In this document: positions 1-8,947 of the stretch, one piece after another
Layout: each line of letters opens with the position of its first letter
Position numbering within the stretch: the first letter of the stretch is position 1
Assembly (NCBI RefSeq): GCF_023008585.1
Contig: NZ_CP095392.1
Location: 1 to 64,000 of the forward strand
Direction: 5' to 3'
Length of the DNA stretch: 64,000 nt
From: Natribaculum breve
GTDB lineage: Archaea; Halobacteriota; Halobacteria; Halobacteriales; Natrialbaceae
The notes under the pieces: model-generated
What the model was told of the DNA's origin: nothing
The model's input: the letters and a program-made list of their open reading frames with translations, nothing else
Database searches by the model: none
Program-made: the position numbers and the translations under genes

Positions 1-44
1 GTATTAACTATTCTACGTCACCCCTTCTGTAAGAAACTCGTCTA

Positions 45-404
45 ACTATCTTAGGCATGTGTCTTAGCTAAGAGTCTCAGACAACATTCTAAGATAGCTT
101 ACGTAGGTGTGTTTCTACCCCTTCCCTCTAAGCGATCACAACTTATGCTTCAATCTTAGACTGAAGACTTAGGTCTATATCTTAGATAGAATCTCTCCGC
201 ACCGCTTTCACTGTTACAATGCCTGTCGAAGTCATGAACGGGTCTTATGTACTGATCTTAGATATGAATCTGAGCTCGATCTCTTGGCTGTGAGTGCGTT
301 TCCTGTCTCGAAGTCCTATCACTTATGTACTTTTCATAGGGATATACCTTAGCTAAGAATCTTAGATGTGATTCTAAGATATCTTACTTAGGTATATTTC
401 TAGG
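45..404. repeat. AT-rich CTTAG/CTAAG repeat region, candidate partition site
   Basis: This stretch lies directly upstream of parA and is much more AT-rich than its surroundings. It holds many copies of CTTAG or CTAAG. Two 57-bp direct repeats, at 61-117 and 346-402, align without gaps and match at 45 of 57 positions; shorter pieces of the same motif lie near 150-200 and 255. Repeats upstream of a parA gene commonly serve as centromere and operator. That role here is inference. I see no gene in 1-404. Confidence 0.6.
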
Positions 405-449
405 ATGCTTTCCGTAGTTTCTTATCTTAGTAACTCATACGAGACACTC

Positions 450-1325
450 ATGCTCTCATACACGGTGTACTCCGAAGCAGGTGGCGTTGGAAAATCGTCG
501 CTGACGGCGAATCTGGCTGTCGCGCACGCTCGAGCAGGTCTCGATGTCCTGGTCGTCCCGCTGGATCCGCAGGACGGTGACCTCAGCCGATTGCTCGGTG
601 TCGACGAGGACCGTGCCAGCAGCGATGCAGACAACCTCGTCCGTCACATGGTCAATGCACCGAAGGGTCCATTTGAGGACCTCATCCGAACGTCAGAGGG
701 AGTCGACATCATTCCGGAGCACAACATGCTCTCGGACCTCGCAGATCACCTTGCTCGCGAACAACAGAAAGCCGAGGACTTCGGCGACGCGTACAATATC
801 TACGCCCAACTGCAGCGCGTCCTCGCCGATGCCGACGTCGGCGATCGGTATGATGTCTTGATCTGCGATCCGCCGGCGACCGAGTCGGATCACCTCTACA
901 ACGCGATCTTCGCGACGCGAAATCTGGTGATTCCAGTCGAGCCCTCGGCCAAGGGACGAGCATCAGTCGAAGGCCTCGAGGAACTTGCGAGTAACTTCGC
1001 TGACCAGCTGAACATCGAGGTCGGTGTTTTGGCTGCAGTCCCGAATGGATTCAAGCGAACGAACGACCAGAAGGAGCTCATCGATGAAATCGAGTTCCCC
1101 ACACCAGAGATAATCAGCGATCGGACATCGATGATGGAAGGGTGTTGGAAGCAGCAGTGTTCGGCGTTCAAGTATGTTCGCGAGCATCGGTCCCGTCAAC
1201 GGGACTACGAACTCGAAACCCTCGCCCAGTTCGATAACCTGGCTCGCTACCTCGAGACGGAGGCTGGGATTGAGGCACCAAACCCGCCGGAACCGGGGGA
1301 ACTTGAGCAAGCGGTGAAAGCATGA
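450..1325 (+). CDS. parA: ParA-family partition ATPase
   Basis: This is a 291-residue ParA/MinD-superfamily ATPase that should segregate the replicon by ATP-dependent binding to DNA together with a partner protein. The deviant Walker A motif EAGGVGKSS lies at residues 9-17 and an ICDPPATES segment near residue 140 provides the Walker B aspartate. The first Walker lysine usual in KGGxGK is replaced by Ala, which is seen in other haloarchaeal ParA proteins. An ATG at 405 is in frame, but the extra 15 residues do not look like ParA, so I chose ATG 450. The stop overlaps the next gene by 4 nt, so the two are probably co-transcribed. Repeats just upstream suggest autoregulation. Confidence 0.9.
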   Translation: MLSYTVYSEAGGVGKSSLTANLAVAHARAGLDVLVVPLDPQDGDLSRLLGVDEDRASSDADNLVRHMVNAPKGPFEDLIRTSEGVDIIPEHNMLSDLADHLAREQQKAEDFGDAYNIYAQLQRVLADADVGDRYDVLICDPPATESDHLYNAIFATRNLVIPVEPSAKGRASVEGLEELASNFADQLNIEVGVLAAVPNGFKRTNDQKELIDEIEFPTPEIISDRTSMMEGCWKQQCSAFKYVREHRSRQRDYELETLAQFDNLARYLETEAGIEAPNPPEPGELEQAVKA

Positions 1326-1765
1326 CGGGGTTCAAGAGCGGAAGCGCCGGTGATCCGTTCAGTAGTGGCGACACAGACGACGATTCCGGGGGCGGTAAAG
1401 CAGGAAATGATGAATCGGCCCCGATCGAGACATCGGCGTCGACATCGATGACTGAACCCGACCATGAATCTGAGTCCAGCACTGATCGTGACGATCGTGG
1501 CGAGACCACATCTAGTGCTTCGGGTACCGTACTTCCCTGGATCTACGAGCGCAATAGCATCACCGACGGACGTGCACAAACTGTCCAGTTACATCTCCAG
1601 CAGTCAACGCTGGATCGCCAACGCGAAGGAAAGAGGGAGGCCGAAGCTATGTTGGGTGAGTCTGTGAAGAAAGCCGATCTTCGTGAGGCTGCACTTTTAG
1701 TCGGCCTCGAGCATATCGACGAGGTCGCCGATCAACTCCGAGAGTGGGGCTACGACTTTGAATGA
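1322..1765 (+). CDS. ParA-associated small protein, probable partition partner
   Basis: The gene overlaps parA by 4 nt (ATGA), so it is almost certainly in the same operon. The 147-residue product has a low-complexity acidic Ser/Thr/Asp-rich N-terminal half (about residues 1-75). A compact, more conserved C-terminal half runs from about 80 to the end and contains VQLHLQQSTLDR and a helical ADLREAALLVGL segment ending in LREWGYDFE. The C-terminal half could be a small DNA-binding or dimerisation domain. The position downstream of parA is that of a ParB-type centromere-binding protein, but I see no ParB/Noc motif, so the role rests on context. Confidence 0.7.
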   Translation: MTGFKSGSAGDPFSSGDTDDDSGGGKAGNDESAPIETSASTSMTEPDHESESSTDRDDRGETTSSASGTVLPWIYERNSITDGRAQTVQLHLQQSTLDRQREGKREAEAMLGESVKKADLREAALLVGLEHIDEVADQLREWGYDFE

Positions 1766-2112
1766 TACTGGCCATAGACTCTTTGATTGGAATCTCAGAT
1801 TAGCATCTTGGATGGCAGATTCAGAACGAGCGCGATTCGCGGAATATCATTGATGAGAATATTTGTGAGGGCTGTATCACACCTCTGGGATCACGCGCTT
1901 TTGAAGCACCTGTTCAACGAAGACGATACCACTAGACTCGCCGATGTCGTCGGTGTCCTTCAGTTCGACGCGCGCCCGCTCGAACCCATCGCCTGAGTTA
2001 CCTCTCGTACGTTTGTGAGACGATTTAAGAAATGGCGTCGATGAGCGAACTACGGATTATTACGTACAGCAAATATTTATTTTGTTTCCCTTTGAGGAAG
2101 CTATCATAGATA
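1766..2112. other. Intergenic, no gene recognised
   Basis: I see no convincing coding sequence. The first 60 bases after the partner gene contain more copies of the AATCTCAGATT-like motif found upstream of parA, so partition-related repeats may flank the operon on both sides. A short open frame at 1787-1996 has no recognisable features. Confidence 0.4.
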
Positions 2113-2480
2113 TTAGAAATAGTTGCTCACGTCTGGGATAGTGAGCTGGTCGAGAGTGGTATCAATCGCGGTTGTAAGCTTGTCATGTAAGTCACAGAAG
2201 CGGTTGCTGAGAAACGTTTGAAGCTGTCTCCAGTATTTCTTGACAGGATTCAGCTCCAGTGAGTATGACGGTAACAAAGGCATGATCGTCACGGGTCGCC
2301 AGATCCGTGACGGCCGATGTCTGGGTCTACCACTCAGTGAGTCCAGTCTTCGTGACGCCGTCTTTGTACGTTATTGCCGCTAAGAGACGTTATGTCGACT
2401 TCTTCACCTCCACGTTGTCGAGGGTATATTACAATTTCTCGACAGAAATCTCGTCGAGATGACCTACTGTACCCAACAAC
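2113..2480 (-). pseudogene. IS630-family transposase C-terminal remnant
   Basis: Read on the minus strand, 2113-2290 translates to a typical IS630/mariner-type C-terminal end: PSYSLELNPVKKYWRQLQ, then FLSNRFCDLHDKL and a TIPDVSNYF-like end before a TAA at 2113-2115. The LNPVKKYW segment is the block around the last catalytic acidic residue. It closely resembles the same block of the fuller element at 25.9-26.9 kb. Upstream of about 2290 the frame is broken and I can follow it only loosely. No N-terminal half is present. Confidence 0.75.
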
Positions 2481-3118
2481 ATACTTTGGGTAGAAAGTTC
2501 TAATGGTTACTATAGAGTAATAACATGCCTATGGCTGTAACGTCTACTGGCGACTGTAGTTTTAGCGCTGTTATTGCGAGTGGGCTGTTGACGAGCAGCT
2601 GAGGTGCTTCCAACGCATATTGATTGTTAGTCAAGATAGTCTACTGAACGCTGTTCCCGACTTTTTCGTCAGTCTCGGATATTTTGACGCCGTCGTGCGA
2701 TTCTGGGGTTGGTTGCGACGGTGAGCGAAACAGTATACAGAACTTGTGAAATCTTTCACTGATTCTGCTGGCTTGCCTGCCATCCAAGTCGGTCTTGTTC
2801 TGTTCCGTGAAGAGATCGGAGGTCGAATATCCGATCCGGATTCGTCGGAAGGAGATTCGCCGATCAGCGGTCTACCGTTATTTACAGGTCCATTTGCTCT
2901 CATCTATGAACCAAATTCCGATTATCTCGGATCGTATCCGCCCCTCCTCTACTCGCGAGATCTAACCCCAACCAGTAGACACAAACCTATTACAACCGGA
3001 TAGCCCCGTTTTAGTGGCTAGCGTGGTTTGGTGGAATGTGATTAATATACATCATATGTCTCGGAATCCGTTTCGACTATTCCGGAAATACTATTTGTGA
3101 TCTAATTGATCTCCAGGT
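2481..3118. other. Intergenic, probable degenerate DNA
   Basis: No gene is recognisable. Open frames at 2631-2903 (minus) and 2746-3003 (plus) overlap and have no motif I know. The last 60 bases are AT-rich (including TAATATACATCATATG) and probably carry the promoter of the IclR gene that follows. Confidence 0.35.
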
Positions 3119-3886
3119 ATGAATAAAAACGGACGAATAAAATCGATTCAAACGGCTTTCGAGCTAATCGAGGGGCTCGAACAGCTTGATGGAGCACGTG
3201 CGTCGACGCTCGCGGACCACGTGGACAGGCCTATTAGTACAGTCCACGACTATCTCAAAACCCTCGAAGAGATCCAGTACGTAACGAAGGCAGATAACGT
3301 GTATCGCCCCGGTACACGGTTCTTGGAGATTGGAGAGGCAGAGCGGATGAAACAGCCGCTGTATCGTGTGGCTGAACCGGAACTTGAATCGCTCGCAGAT
3401 GAAACCGGAGAGCTCGTCTCGCTGATGATCGAAGAACACGGAAAAGGAGTACTCCTCGACATCAAAGAAGGAGAAGATGCGATTCAGTTGCACACGTATC
3501 CGGGTGTCCGGATGCCACTGCATTCGTCGGCGCTCGGCAAGTGTATTCTGGCACACCTCCCTGACGAACGTGTCGACGAAATCATTGACGAACACGGCCT
3601 GCCGGCGATGGCGAAAAATACCGTCACCGATCGTGACACACTCGACGAACAGTTGACGAAGGTTTGCGAACAGGGATACGTGATTGACCGCGGCGAACGG
3701 ATTGACGGCGTACTCTGTCTGGCAGCTCCGATTCTCGGCACAACGGACAACGTGAAGGGGTCGATTTGCGTCTGTAGCCCTACAAGCCGAATCGACAATG
3801 AGACCGACCTAGAACGGATCAGAGACGCCGTCGTTCGGACGGCGAACATGATCCAGGTAAATCTAAACTATTCCGGAGCGCGGTAA
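3119..3886 (+). CDS. IclR-family transcriptional regulator
   Basis: This is a 255-residue IclR-type regulator. The N-terminal winged helix-turn-helix spans roughly residues 8-65 (IQTAFELIEGLEQL, then RPISTVHDYLKTLEE as recognition region). The C-terminal effector-binding domain follows, with the family-typical stretch HSSALGKCILAHLP near residues 135-148. IclR proteins sense small organic acids and control nearby catabolic genes. The gene converges on the SDR/CoA-ligase operon, leaving only 11 nt between stop codons, so control of the adjacent alicyclic-acid-type genes is a reasonable inference. Length is normal for the family. Confidence 0.9.
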   Translation: MNKNGRIKSIQTAFELIEGLEQLDGARASTLADHVDRPISTVHDYLKTLEEIQYVTKADNVYRPGTRFLEIGEAERMKQPLYRVAEPELESLADETGELVSLMIEEHGKGVLLDIKEGEDAIQLHTYPGVRMPLHSSALGKCILAHLPDERVDEIIDEHGLPAMAKNTVTDRDTLDEQLTKVCEQGYVIDRGERIDGVLCLAAPILGTTDNVKGSICVCSPTSRIDNETDLERIRDAVVRTANMIQVNLNYSGAR

Positions 3887-3897
3887 CGGAATCTGTC

Positions 3898-4665
3898 CTA
3901 TCCAACCATCGTGAGGCCGCCGCTGACGCTCAAGACTTGGCCCGTAATAAAGTCTGCATCAGAACTGGCGAGGAAGGTTACTCCTCCCGCAATGTCTTCC
4001 GGTTCGGCCATTCGTCCGAGCGGAACCTGTTTCGCCATGCCACCGAGGATCTTCTCACCAAGGTCCGTCTCTTTCATCTCGTCGACGAGTGGCGTATCAG
4101 TCGGTCCAGGAGCGACCGCGTTACAATTGATATTGTTACGTGCCAGTTCACGAGCGATAGTTTTCGTGAACGAGATGATGCCGCCCTTTGTCCCCGAGTA
4201 CACTGCCTCTCCCGAACTGCCAACACGGGCAGCGTCAGATGCAACGTTGACGATTGTCCCCTCAGTTCCGGATTCGATGAAGTGATTCGCAACCACGTGG
4301 GCACAGTTAACCTGGCCTTTTAGATTGATATCGATGATTCGGTCCCAGATCTCCGGATCTTGGTCGACGAACCATTCCAGTTGGTCCCAGCCTGCGTTGT
4401 TAACGAGGATGTCTAGGTCACCCTCCGCGGCAACGACTTCGTTGACCATCGATTGCACGTCATCGTAGTCTGTCACGTCGGCAATCGCCGTGAGTGCTTC
4501 GCCGCCCGCATCCTCGATTTCGGTAACTGTCTCCGCTGCGCGTTCTTCGGCGATGTCGTTGATAGCGACCGTCGCGCCCTCTTCGGCGAGACGGAGCGCG
4601 ATTGCTCGGCCGATTCCCTGGCCACTACCAGTGACTAGCGCTGTCTTTTCTGCTAACCCTCGCAT
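3898..4665 (-). CDS. SDR oxidoreductase, BadH-like (2-hydroxycyclohexanecarboxyl-CoA dehydrogenase type)
   Basis: This 255-residue classical short-chain dehydrogenase has the cofactor motif TGSGQGIG at residues 12-19, NNAG at 89-92, catalytic Ser143 and the YSGTK motif with Tyr156 and Lys160. Segments such as NNAGWDQ, SSGEAVYSGTKGGIISFTK and APGPTDTPL resemble what I remember of BadH, which oxidises 2-hydroxycyclohexanecarboxyl-CoA to the 2-keto form. FabG-type 3-oxoacyl reductase is the main alternative. It lies 53 nt downstream of the acyl-CoA ligase on the same strand, so the two probably form an operon. Enzyme class is secure; the exact substrate is inferred from similarity and neighbours. 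Confidence 0.85.
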   Translation of the reverse strand: MRGLAEKTALVTGSGQGIGRAIALRLAEEGATVAINDIAEERAAETVTEIEDAGGEALTAIADVTDYDDVQSMVNEVVAAEGDLDILVNNAGWDQLEWFVDQDPEIWDRIIDINLKGQVNCAHVVANHFIESGTEGTIVNVASDAARVGSSGEAVYSGTKGGIISFTKTIARELARNNINCNAVAPGPTDTPLVDEMKETDLGEKILGGMAKQVPLGRMAEPEDIAGGVTFLASSDADFITGQVLSVSGGLTMVG

Positions 4666-4718
4666 ACCTGAAGGTCAAAACCGGGACACTTAATAGTTAC
4701 TCAACGACGAACCGTTTT

Positions 4719-6257
4719 CTAGTCGTCTCGGTATTTGTACCGTTGTTTTTTCCCGGTGGCAGTCCGGTCGATCTCGTCTACGAATTCGTACCGTCGAGGA
4801 CGTTTGTAGTCGGCGAGTTCCTCGTGATCCTTACAGTACTGCTCTAGATCATCCTCGTCGAGGGTTTCGGTGACGACGTACGCGATGACAACCTGTCCCC
4901 ACTCTTCGTCTTCTTTCCCCACAACGATGGCTTCCTCGACGTCTTCGTGTGCTTCGAGCGTTTCTTCGACTTCGATAGGTGAAACCAGTTCTCCGCCGGA
5001 CAGAATCATATCGTCGGCCCGCCCCGTGATCGTGATGTAGCCATCTTCGTCGATCACGCCAAGGTCGTCGGAGTAGTACCACCCGCTCCGAATCGACTCT
5101 CTCGTCTTGGCTCTACTACCGAAGTAATAATCCAGTGCTGAATCGCTGGAAACAACGATTTCACCTTCCTGTCCCTGGGGAACGGTCTCGTGGGGAGGGA
5201 CGGTACGAGATCGGTCGAACTCGATGACGTTGACCTTGGTGTCGTTCGTCGGCCGGCCTGCAGATCCCGCATGGTCGGGTAGGTCCTCCGGTCTCAGCAT
5301 CGTATCCAGCAGTGTCTCCGTTGTTCCGTACCCGTTGTAGAGGTTGGGCGTGATAGTCTCCATGATCGCCTCTGCTAACTGTTTAGAGAGTGGCGAACCC
5401 ATACACAGGAGGCAGTCCAGACTCGACAGGTCACGGTCCCCGATGGAGTCGAGTTCGGTCATCCTTTTAGCGACCGTCGGGACGCCCACGATGTGGGTCA
5501 CGTTATACGACTCGACCATTTCGACGACCGACTCGGGTTCCCAGTCCTGTGTGACGAGAATCGTGCCACCAGATTCGATGACTGGATGGACGGTCAGATC
5601 GACGCCGCCAGCGTGGAACCATGGAGATAACTGGAGAGCCACAGTCGCTTGGGAGTGGCCGATGTTTCGCGCACCTTCCTGGGCTCTATTCGACGCTGTC
5701 TCTGCCGTGAAGGTGACTCCCTTGGGCATCCCCGTCGTCCCGCTCGTGTAAAGAATGTAGGCGGGGTCGTCGAGTTTAATCGGAACCTCCTCCGGGTCGG
5801 ACGCATCGTCGTGGTCGGTCAGTGATTCGTAGGCGTCGTCCGCTTCGGAACAGTCACCGACCCCGATGCTGTACGGGCTGACGTTCGCGGCCGCCAGCGC
5901 GCCACTGACATCTTCTTCGACGTCCGCGTCGTACACGACGACGTTTGGGGAGACGTCTTCGAAGATATACCGGAAGTTATCTTGAGCGAGCATGAAATTG
6001 ATCGGGACCGGCACTGCCCCAAGTTTGTAACACGCATACAGCGTTACCGGGAACTCCACGGTATTGAAGAGGACCATGCCTACCCGATCGCCCTTTCGAA
6101 TGCCGCGATCGCTCAGCGCGTTCGCGACGCGGTTAACGTGCTCGTTGAACTCACCGTACGTCAGCGTCTTCCCGGATTCCACGAGCTGCAGGGCTGGTTT
6201 GTTCTCGCGCCATTCGACGTTTCGCTCGAGGTATTGTCGTTGGGTAATCACACGCAC
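4719..6257 (-). CDS. Acyl-CoA ligase (AMP-forming), first enzyme of a carboxylate degradation operon
   Basis: This is a 512-residue adenylate-forming acid-CoA ligase. The phosphate-binding loop TSGTTGMPKG is at residues 171-180, NGYGTTE supplies the A5 motif, the hinge region has DDLGVIDEDGYITITGR, and the catalytic lysine is in TATGKKQR (about Lys503) near the C-terminus. It should activate a free carboxylic acid to its CoA thioester using ATP. With a BadH-like SDR downstream and a nearby AliB-like dehydrogenase, cyclohexanecarboxylate or a related alicyclic acid is a plausible substrate, but medium-chain fatty or aromatic acids cannot be excluded. Start: GTG 6257, with a second in-frame GTG at 6253. 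Confidence 0.88.
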   Translation of the reverse strand: MRVITQRQYLERNVEWRENKPALQLVESGKTLTYGEFNEHVNRVANALSDRGIRKGDRVGMVLFNTVEFPVTLYACYKLGAVPVPINFMLAQDNFRYIFEDVSPNVVVYDADVEEDVSGALAAANVSPYSIGVGDCSEADDAYESLTDHDDASDPEEVPIKLDDPAYILYTSGTTGMPKGVTFTAETASNRAQEGARNIGHSQATVALQLSPWFHAGGVDLTVHPVIESGGTILVTQDWEPESVVEMVESYNVTHIVGVPTVAKRMTELDSIGDRDLSSLDCLLCMGSPLSKQLAEAIMETITPNLYNGYGTTETLLDTMLRPEDLPDHAGSAGRPTNDTKVNVIEFDRSRTVPPHETVPQGQEGEIVVSSDSALDYYFGSRAKTRESIRSGWYYSDDLGVIDEDGYITITGRADDMILSGGELVSPIEVEETLEAHEDVEEAIVVGKEDEEWGQVVIAYVVTETLDEDDLEQYCKDHEELADYKRPRRYEFVDEIDRTATGKKQRYKYRDD

Positions 6258-6295
6258 ACGTGGTTAAGCATCTATAATCAATCTTTCTGTAACTA

Positions 6296-6729
6296 TAAGA
6301 TATTACGAGTATTAGGTGTGGTGAGCTGCGAGAAAATACAGATGGAATTACCCGTCACCCAGTCGTTGACTGGATCGGAAAACAGCAGGACGCTTTCGGC
6401 GGCCGCATTCGGGGAGACTGCTGAGGTCGTAGTCGTTCTTCGGGTTCTTCCATGGCTGATGCTATTTCCGACGAGATAGACGACTAGTAGTTGTCTTTGC
6501 AAAACGGGTCTGAGTTCACGGCATTAACACGGATGCCATTATCTACCTGATCGATTACGAGGTACTGTACGAGTGTTTCGAGTGCTGATTTCGCGCTCGC
6601 GAGGAGCCCATGTAACGGCGGATGAGTATAGCTGTCGTTCCCGGATGACGTAACGTTTCGACTATCACCTATGAGGCCCAGTGCACGTTTCGTCGCGAGG
6701 AGGAAAGCCCACTCGCCCCAGCAGCTCAC
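6296..6729 (-). pseudogene. Frameshifted SDR remnant
   Basis: Minus-strand 6487-6729 encodes a piece typical of SDR enzymes: LLASAKSALETLVQYL (active-site helix) followed by GIRVNAVNSDPF. That frame stops at about 6487. The adjacent frame continues with SPNAAAESVLLFSDPVND then WVTGNSI, the usual C-terminal block of the same family. So one gene has lost its N-terminal half and taken at least one frameshift. It may have been a second ketoreductase of the neighbouring pathway. Confidence 0.7.
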
Positions 6730-6824
6730 AAGACAACTCCAGTTGCGGTACCACCACGAAACTACCCTTATTCAACAAAACAGAAATGTGAAGCTTTACG
6801 AGGGAGGGGAAGGTCGCAGTAGGT

Positions 6825-7718
6825 ATGGACGTTAAGGCAATCGATACTATGTGTCGCGGGTTCTACGTCGAACCCGAACTTGCAAAACCACTCTTCGAAG
6901 TCAAGGAGTTCAAGACGCTCGCCATGTCGACCTTCGGCGGTGTCATGGACCGTCACGACATCTCCGAAGACGAGGTCTGGAAAGTGTTCTCGGTCCTTGG
7001 GAATGACTCACTTGACGACACCATCGACGAGATGGAGAAAGTCGGCGTCGAGAAGATTTTTATCGACCAACTCGTCCAGTGGTCGCGGGACGCGAAAGAA
7101 GCATTGACGCTGCTGAGCATCGAGGAGCTCGCCGAAATGGTCGATCGTTCTGACGGTCGGGTCGTGCCTGGTGTCGGCTACAACCCCCATCGAATCCCGG
7201 AGAGTCTCGAACGGATCGAACGAGCCGTCGAGGATCACGACTTCAAGTATATCTGGTTCCACCCAATGACTTTCGGGCTCGAACCGACCGACGAGAAGTG
7301 TTATCCGTTGTACGCGAAGGCTAACGAGCTCGACGTGCCGGTGAGCTTTCAGACCGGCCAGTCTGCCGAACCTCTGCCGAGTGAACCGGGACACCCCATG
7401 TACGCAGACGAAGTCGCGATGGACTTCCCCGACCTTACGCTAGTCCTGACCCATACCGGGTGGCCCTGGACCGAAGAGTGGTGTTCGATGCTCTGGCGAC
7501 ATCCGAACGTCTACGGAAACATCGGTGCGTACTACCCCTCGTTCCTTCCTGAGCAACAGGTCGAGTTTATGGATGGTCGCATTCGAGACAAGGTGATGTG
7601 GGCGACCAACGGCTTGGGACTGGAACGGTGCAAGTCGGAATTCCTTGATCTGGATATCCGGGATAAGACGAAACGGGCTGTCCTGCGAGAGAACGCCCTG
7701 GAAGTCTTCGACATCTGA
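6825..7718 (+). CDS. Amidohydrolase-2 family protein with altered metal ligands
   Basis: The 297-residue product has the fold signature of the amidohydrolase-2 (TIM-barrel) family: YIWFHPMTFGL, LVLTHTGWPW and HPNVYGNIGAYYPSF, then a C-terminal ALEVFDI. The N-terminal D-x-H-x-H motif reads D-T-M-C-R here (residues 7-11), so both histidines are gone. The usual GTD near the end of the barrel reads ATN (about residue 261). The two remaining barrel histidines are kept. It may work without the usual binuclear site or on an unusual substrate. It lies 74 nt upstream of the acyl-CoA dehydrogenase on the same strand, suggesting a shared transcript. Confidence 0.8.
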   Translation: MDVKAIDTMCRGFYVEPELAKPLFEVKEFKTLAMSTFGGVMDRHDISEDEVWKVFSVLGNDSLDDTIDEMEKVGVEKIFIDQLVQWSRDAKEALTLLSIEELAEMVDRSDGRVVPGVGYNPHRIPESLERIERAVEDHDFKYIWFHPMTFGLEPTDEKCYPLYAKANELDVPVSFQTGQSAEPLPSEPGHPMYADEVAMDFPDLTLVLTHTGWPWTEEWCSMLWRHPNVYGNIGAYYPSFLPEQQVEFMDGRIRDKVMWATNGLGLERCKSEFLDLDIRDKTKRAVLRENALEVFDI

Positions 7719-7792
7719 TCGGTGAATTGAGTATCGGAGATAATCTCGCTAGCGACCGAATTTTTTAAGAGGTATTGACTGAACTTTTCGGT

Positions 7793-8935
7793 ATGGAGTT
7801 TGGATTGACAAATACGCAGCAGATGATCCAGTCTCAGATTCGAGACTACGTGATCGAACACGTCCTCGGCGAGAACCTCGAGTGGGACGATGTAGACTTT
7901 CCACACGACGTCTACAATGATCTGATCGAGATGGGTGTGCTCGGACTCCATCTCCCCGAGGAGGCCGGCGGAGAGGACTTCGATCCGGTCACAGCTGGGA
8001 TTGTCTACGAGGAACTCGGTCGCGGCGACGTGGGCCTCGCGATGCTCGCGCTCTCTGAGAACCTGGCGACCAAAATCGTCTGGGAGTACGGTGACGAAAC
8101 TCATCAAGACGTCGTAAAGCGGATCAGTTCGGGGGACGATCATATCTGTTTCGCGCTCACCGAACCGGGACAGGGATCGGACGCACAGAATCTGGATACG
8201 ACAGCCGAACCGACTGGAAACGGATTCGTGCTCTCCGGAGAAAAGACAGCGATCACCGGCGCCACGCTCGCGGATTACTGTCTGCTGATTGCGCGCGAAA
8301 CCGGATCGACCGACGACATTCGCGGGTACCTCGTGCCGCTGGACACAGATGGTATTGAGGTGCAACCGTACGACGGAGCGGGTTGTGAGGTGAGCGGTTG
8401 GGGCCAAATTTTTCTTGACGACGTCGAACTTCCGGCCAGCGCCAGGATCGGTGACGAGAACGCGTTCAAAATGGCGATGCGTACGTTCGACCAGTCGCGA
8501 GCGTGGATCGCCCTCTATACGCTCGGCGCGGCTCAGCAGTCGCTCGACGAGACGGCTACGTACCTCACCGAACGCGAGGCCATGGGTAATCCCCTCGCCA
8601 GTTACCAGGGTCCTCAGTTCGAGCATGCTGAGTGGCAGACCCGCGTCGACGCCGCTCGTCTCAAAGCTTACGAGACCCTCTGGAAGGCTGGCCAAGGAGA
8701 ACCACACACGAAAGACGCAGCGATGACGAAATGGTACGCACCCGAAGTGGCCGTCGATACCGTCCGCGCGTGTCTCGTCTTGCACGGCCACTACGGTTAC
8801 TCTGACGACTTTGGCATCGGAAAGCGACTGCAGGACGTACTCGGGCAACAGATCGCTGACGGGACACCTCACGTCCAGAAACTTATTGTTGCCCGTGAGA
8901 CGTTCGGTCGTGAGTACCTCTCGTATAACCGGTGA
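7793..8935 (+). CDS. Acyl-CoA dehydrogenase, alicyclic-acyl-CoA type
   Basis: This 380-residue FAD-dependent acyl-CoA dehydrogenase has the central FAD/substrate block CFALTEPGQGSDAQ and the C-terminal GHYGYSDDFGIGKRLQDVLG region. Where most family members have the catalytic base in EGTS, this protein reads ADGTP, placing Asp356 there. From memory, cyclohexanecarboxyl-CoA and cyclohexenecarboxyl-CoA dehydrogenases (AliB type) show an Asp at this position, which fits the BadH-like and CoA-ligase neighbours. It would introduce a 1,2 double bond into the ring acyl-CoA. ATG 7793 is preferred to the TTG at 7775 because the family start FGLTNTQQM follows it directly. Confidence 0.87.
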   Translation: MEFGLTNTQQMIQSQIRDYVIEHVLGENLEWDDVDFPHDVYNDLIEMGVLGLHLPEEAGGEDFDPVTAGIVYEELGRGDVGLAMLALSENLATKIVWEYGDETHQDVVKRISSGDDHICFALTEPGQGSDAQNLDTTAEPTGNGFVLSGEKTAITGATLADYCLLIARETGSTDDIRGYLVPLDTDGIEVQPYDGAGCEVSGWGQIFLDDVELPASARIGDENAFKMAMRTFDQSRAWIALYTLGAAQQSLDETATYLTEREAMGNPLASYQGPQFEHAEWQTRVDAARLKAYETLWKAGQGEPHTKDAAMTKWYAPEVAVDTVRACLVLHGHYGYSDDFGIGKRLQDVLGQQIADGTPHVQKLIVARETFGREYLSYNR

Positions 8936-8947
8936 AGTTGTGACTGC

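Noticed and set aside
7532..8872. 446-residue minus-strand open frame opposite the acyl-CoA dehydrogenase
   Set aside because: It is antisense to two well-supported genes and has no family pattern. High GC explains its length.
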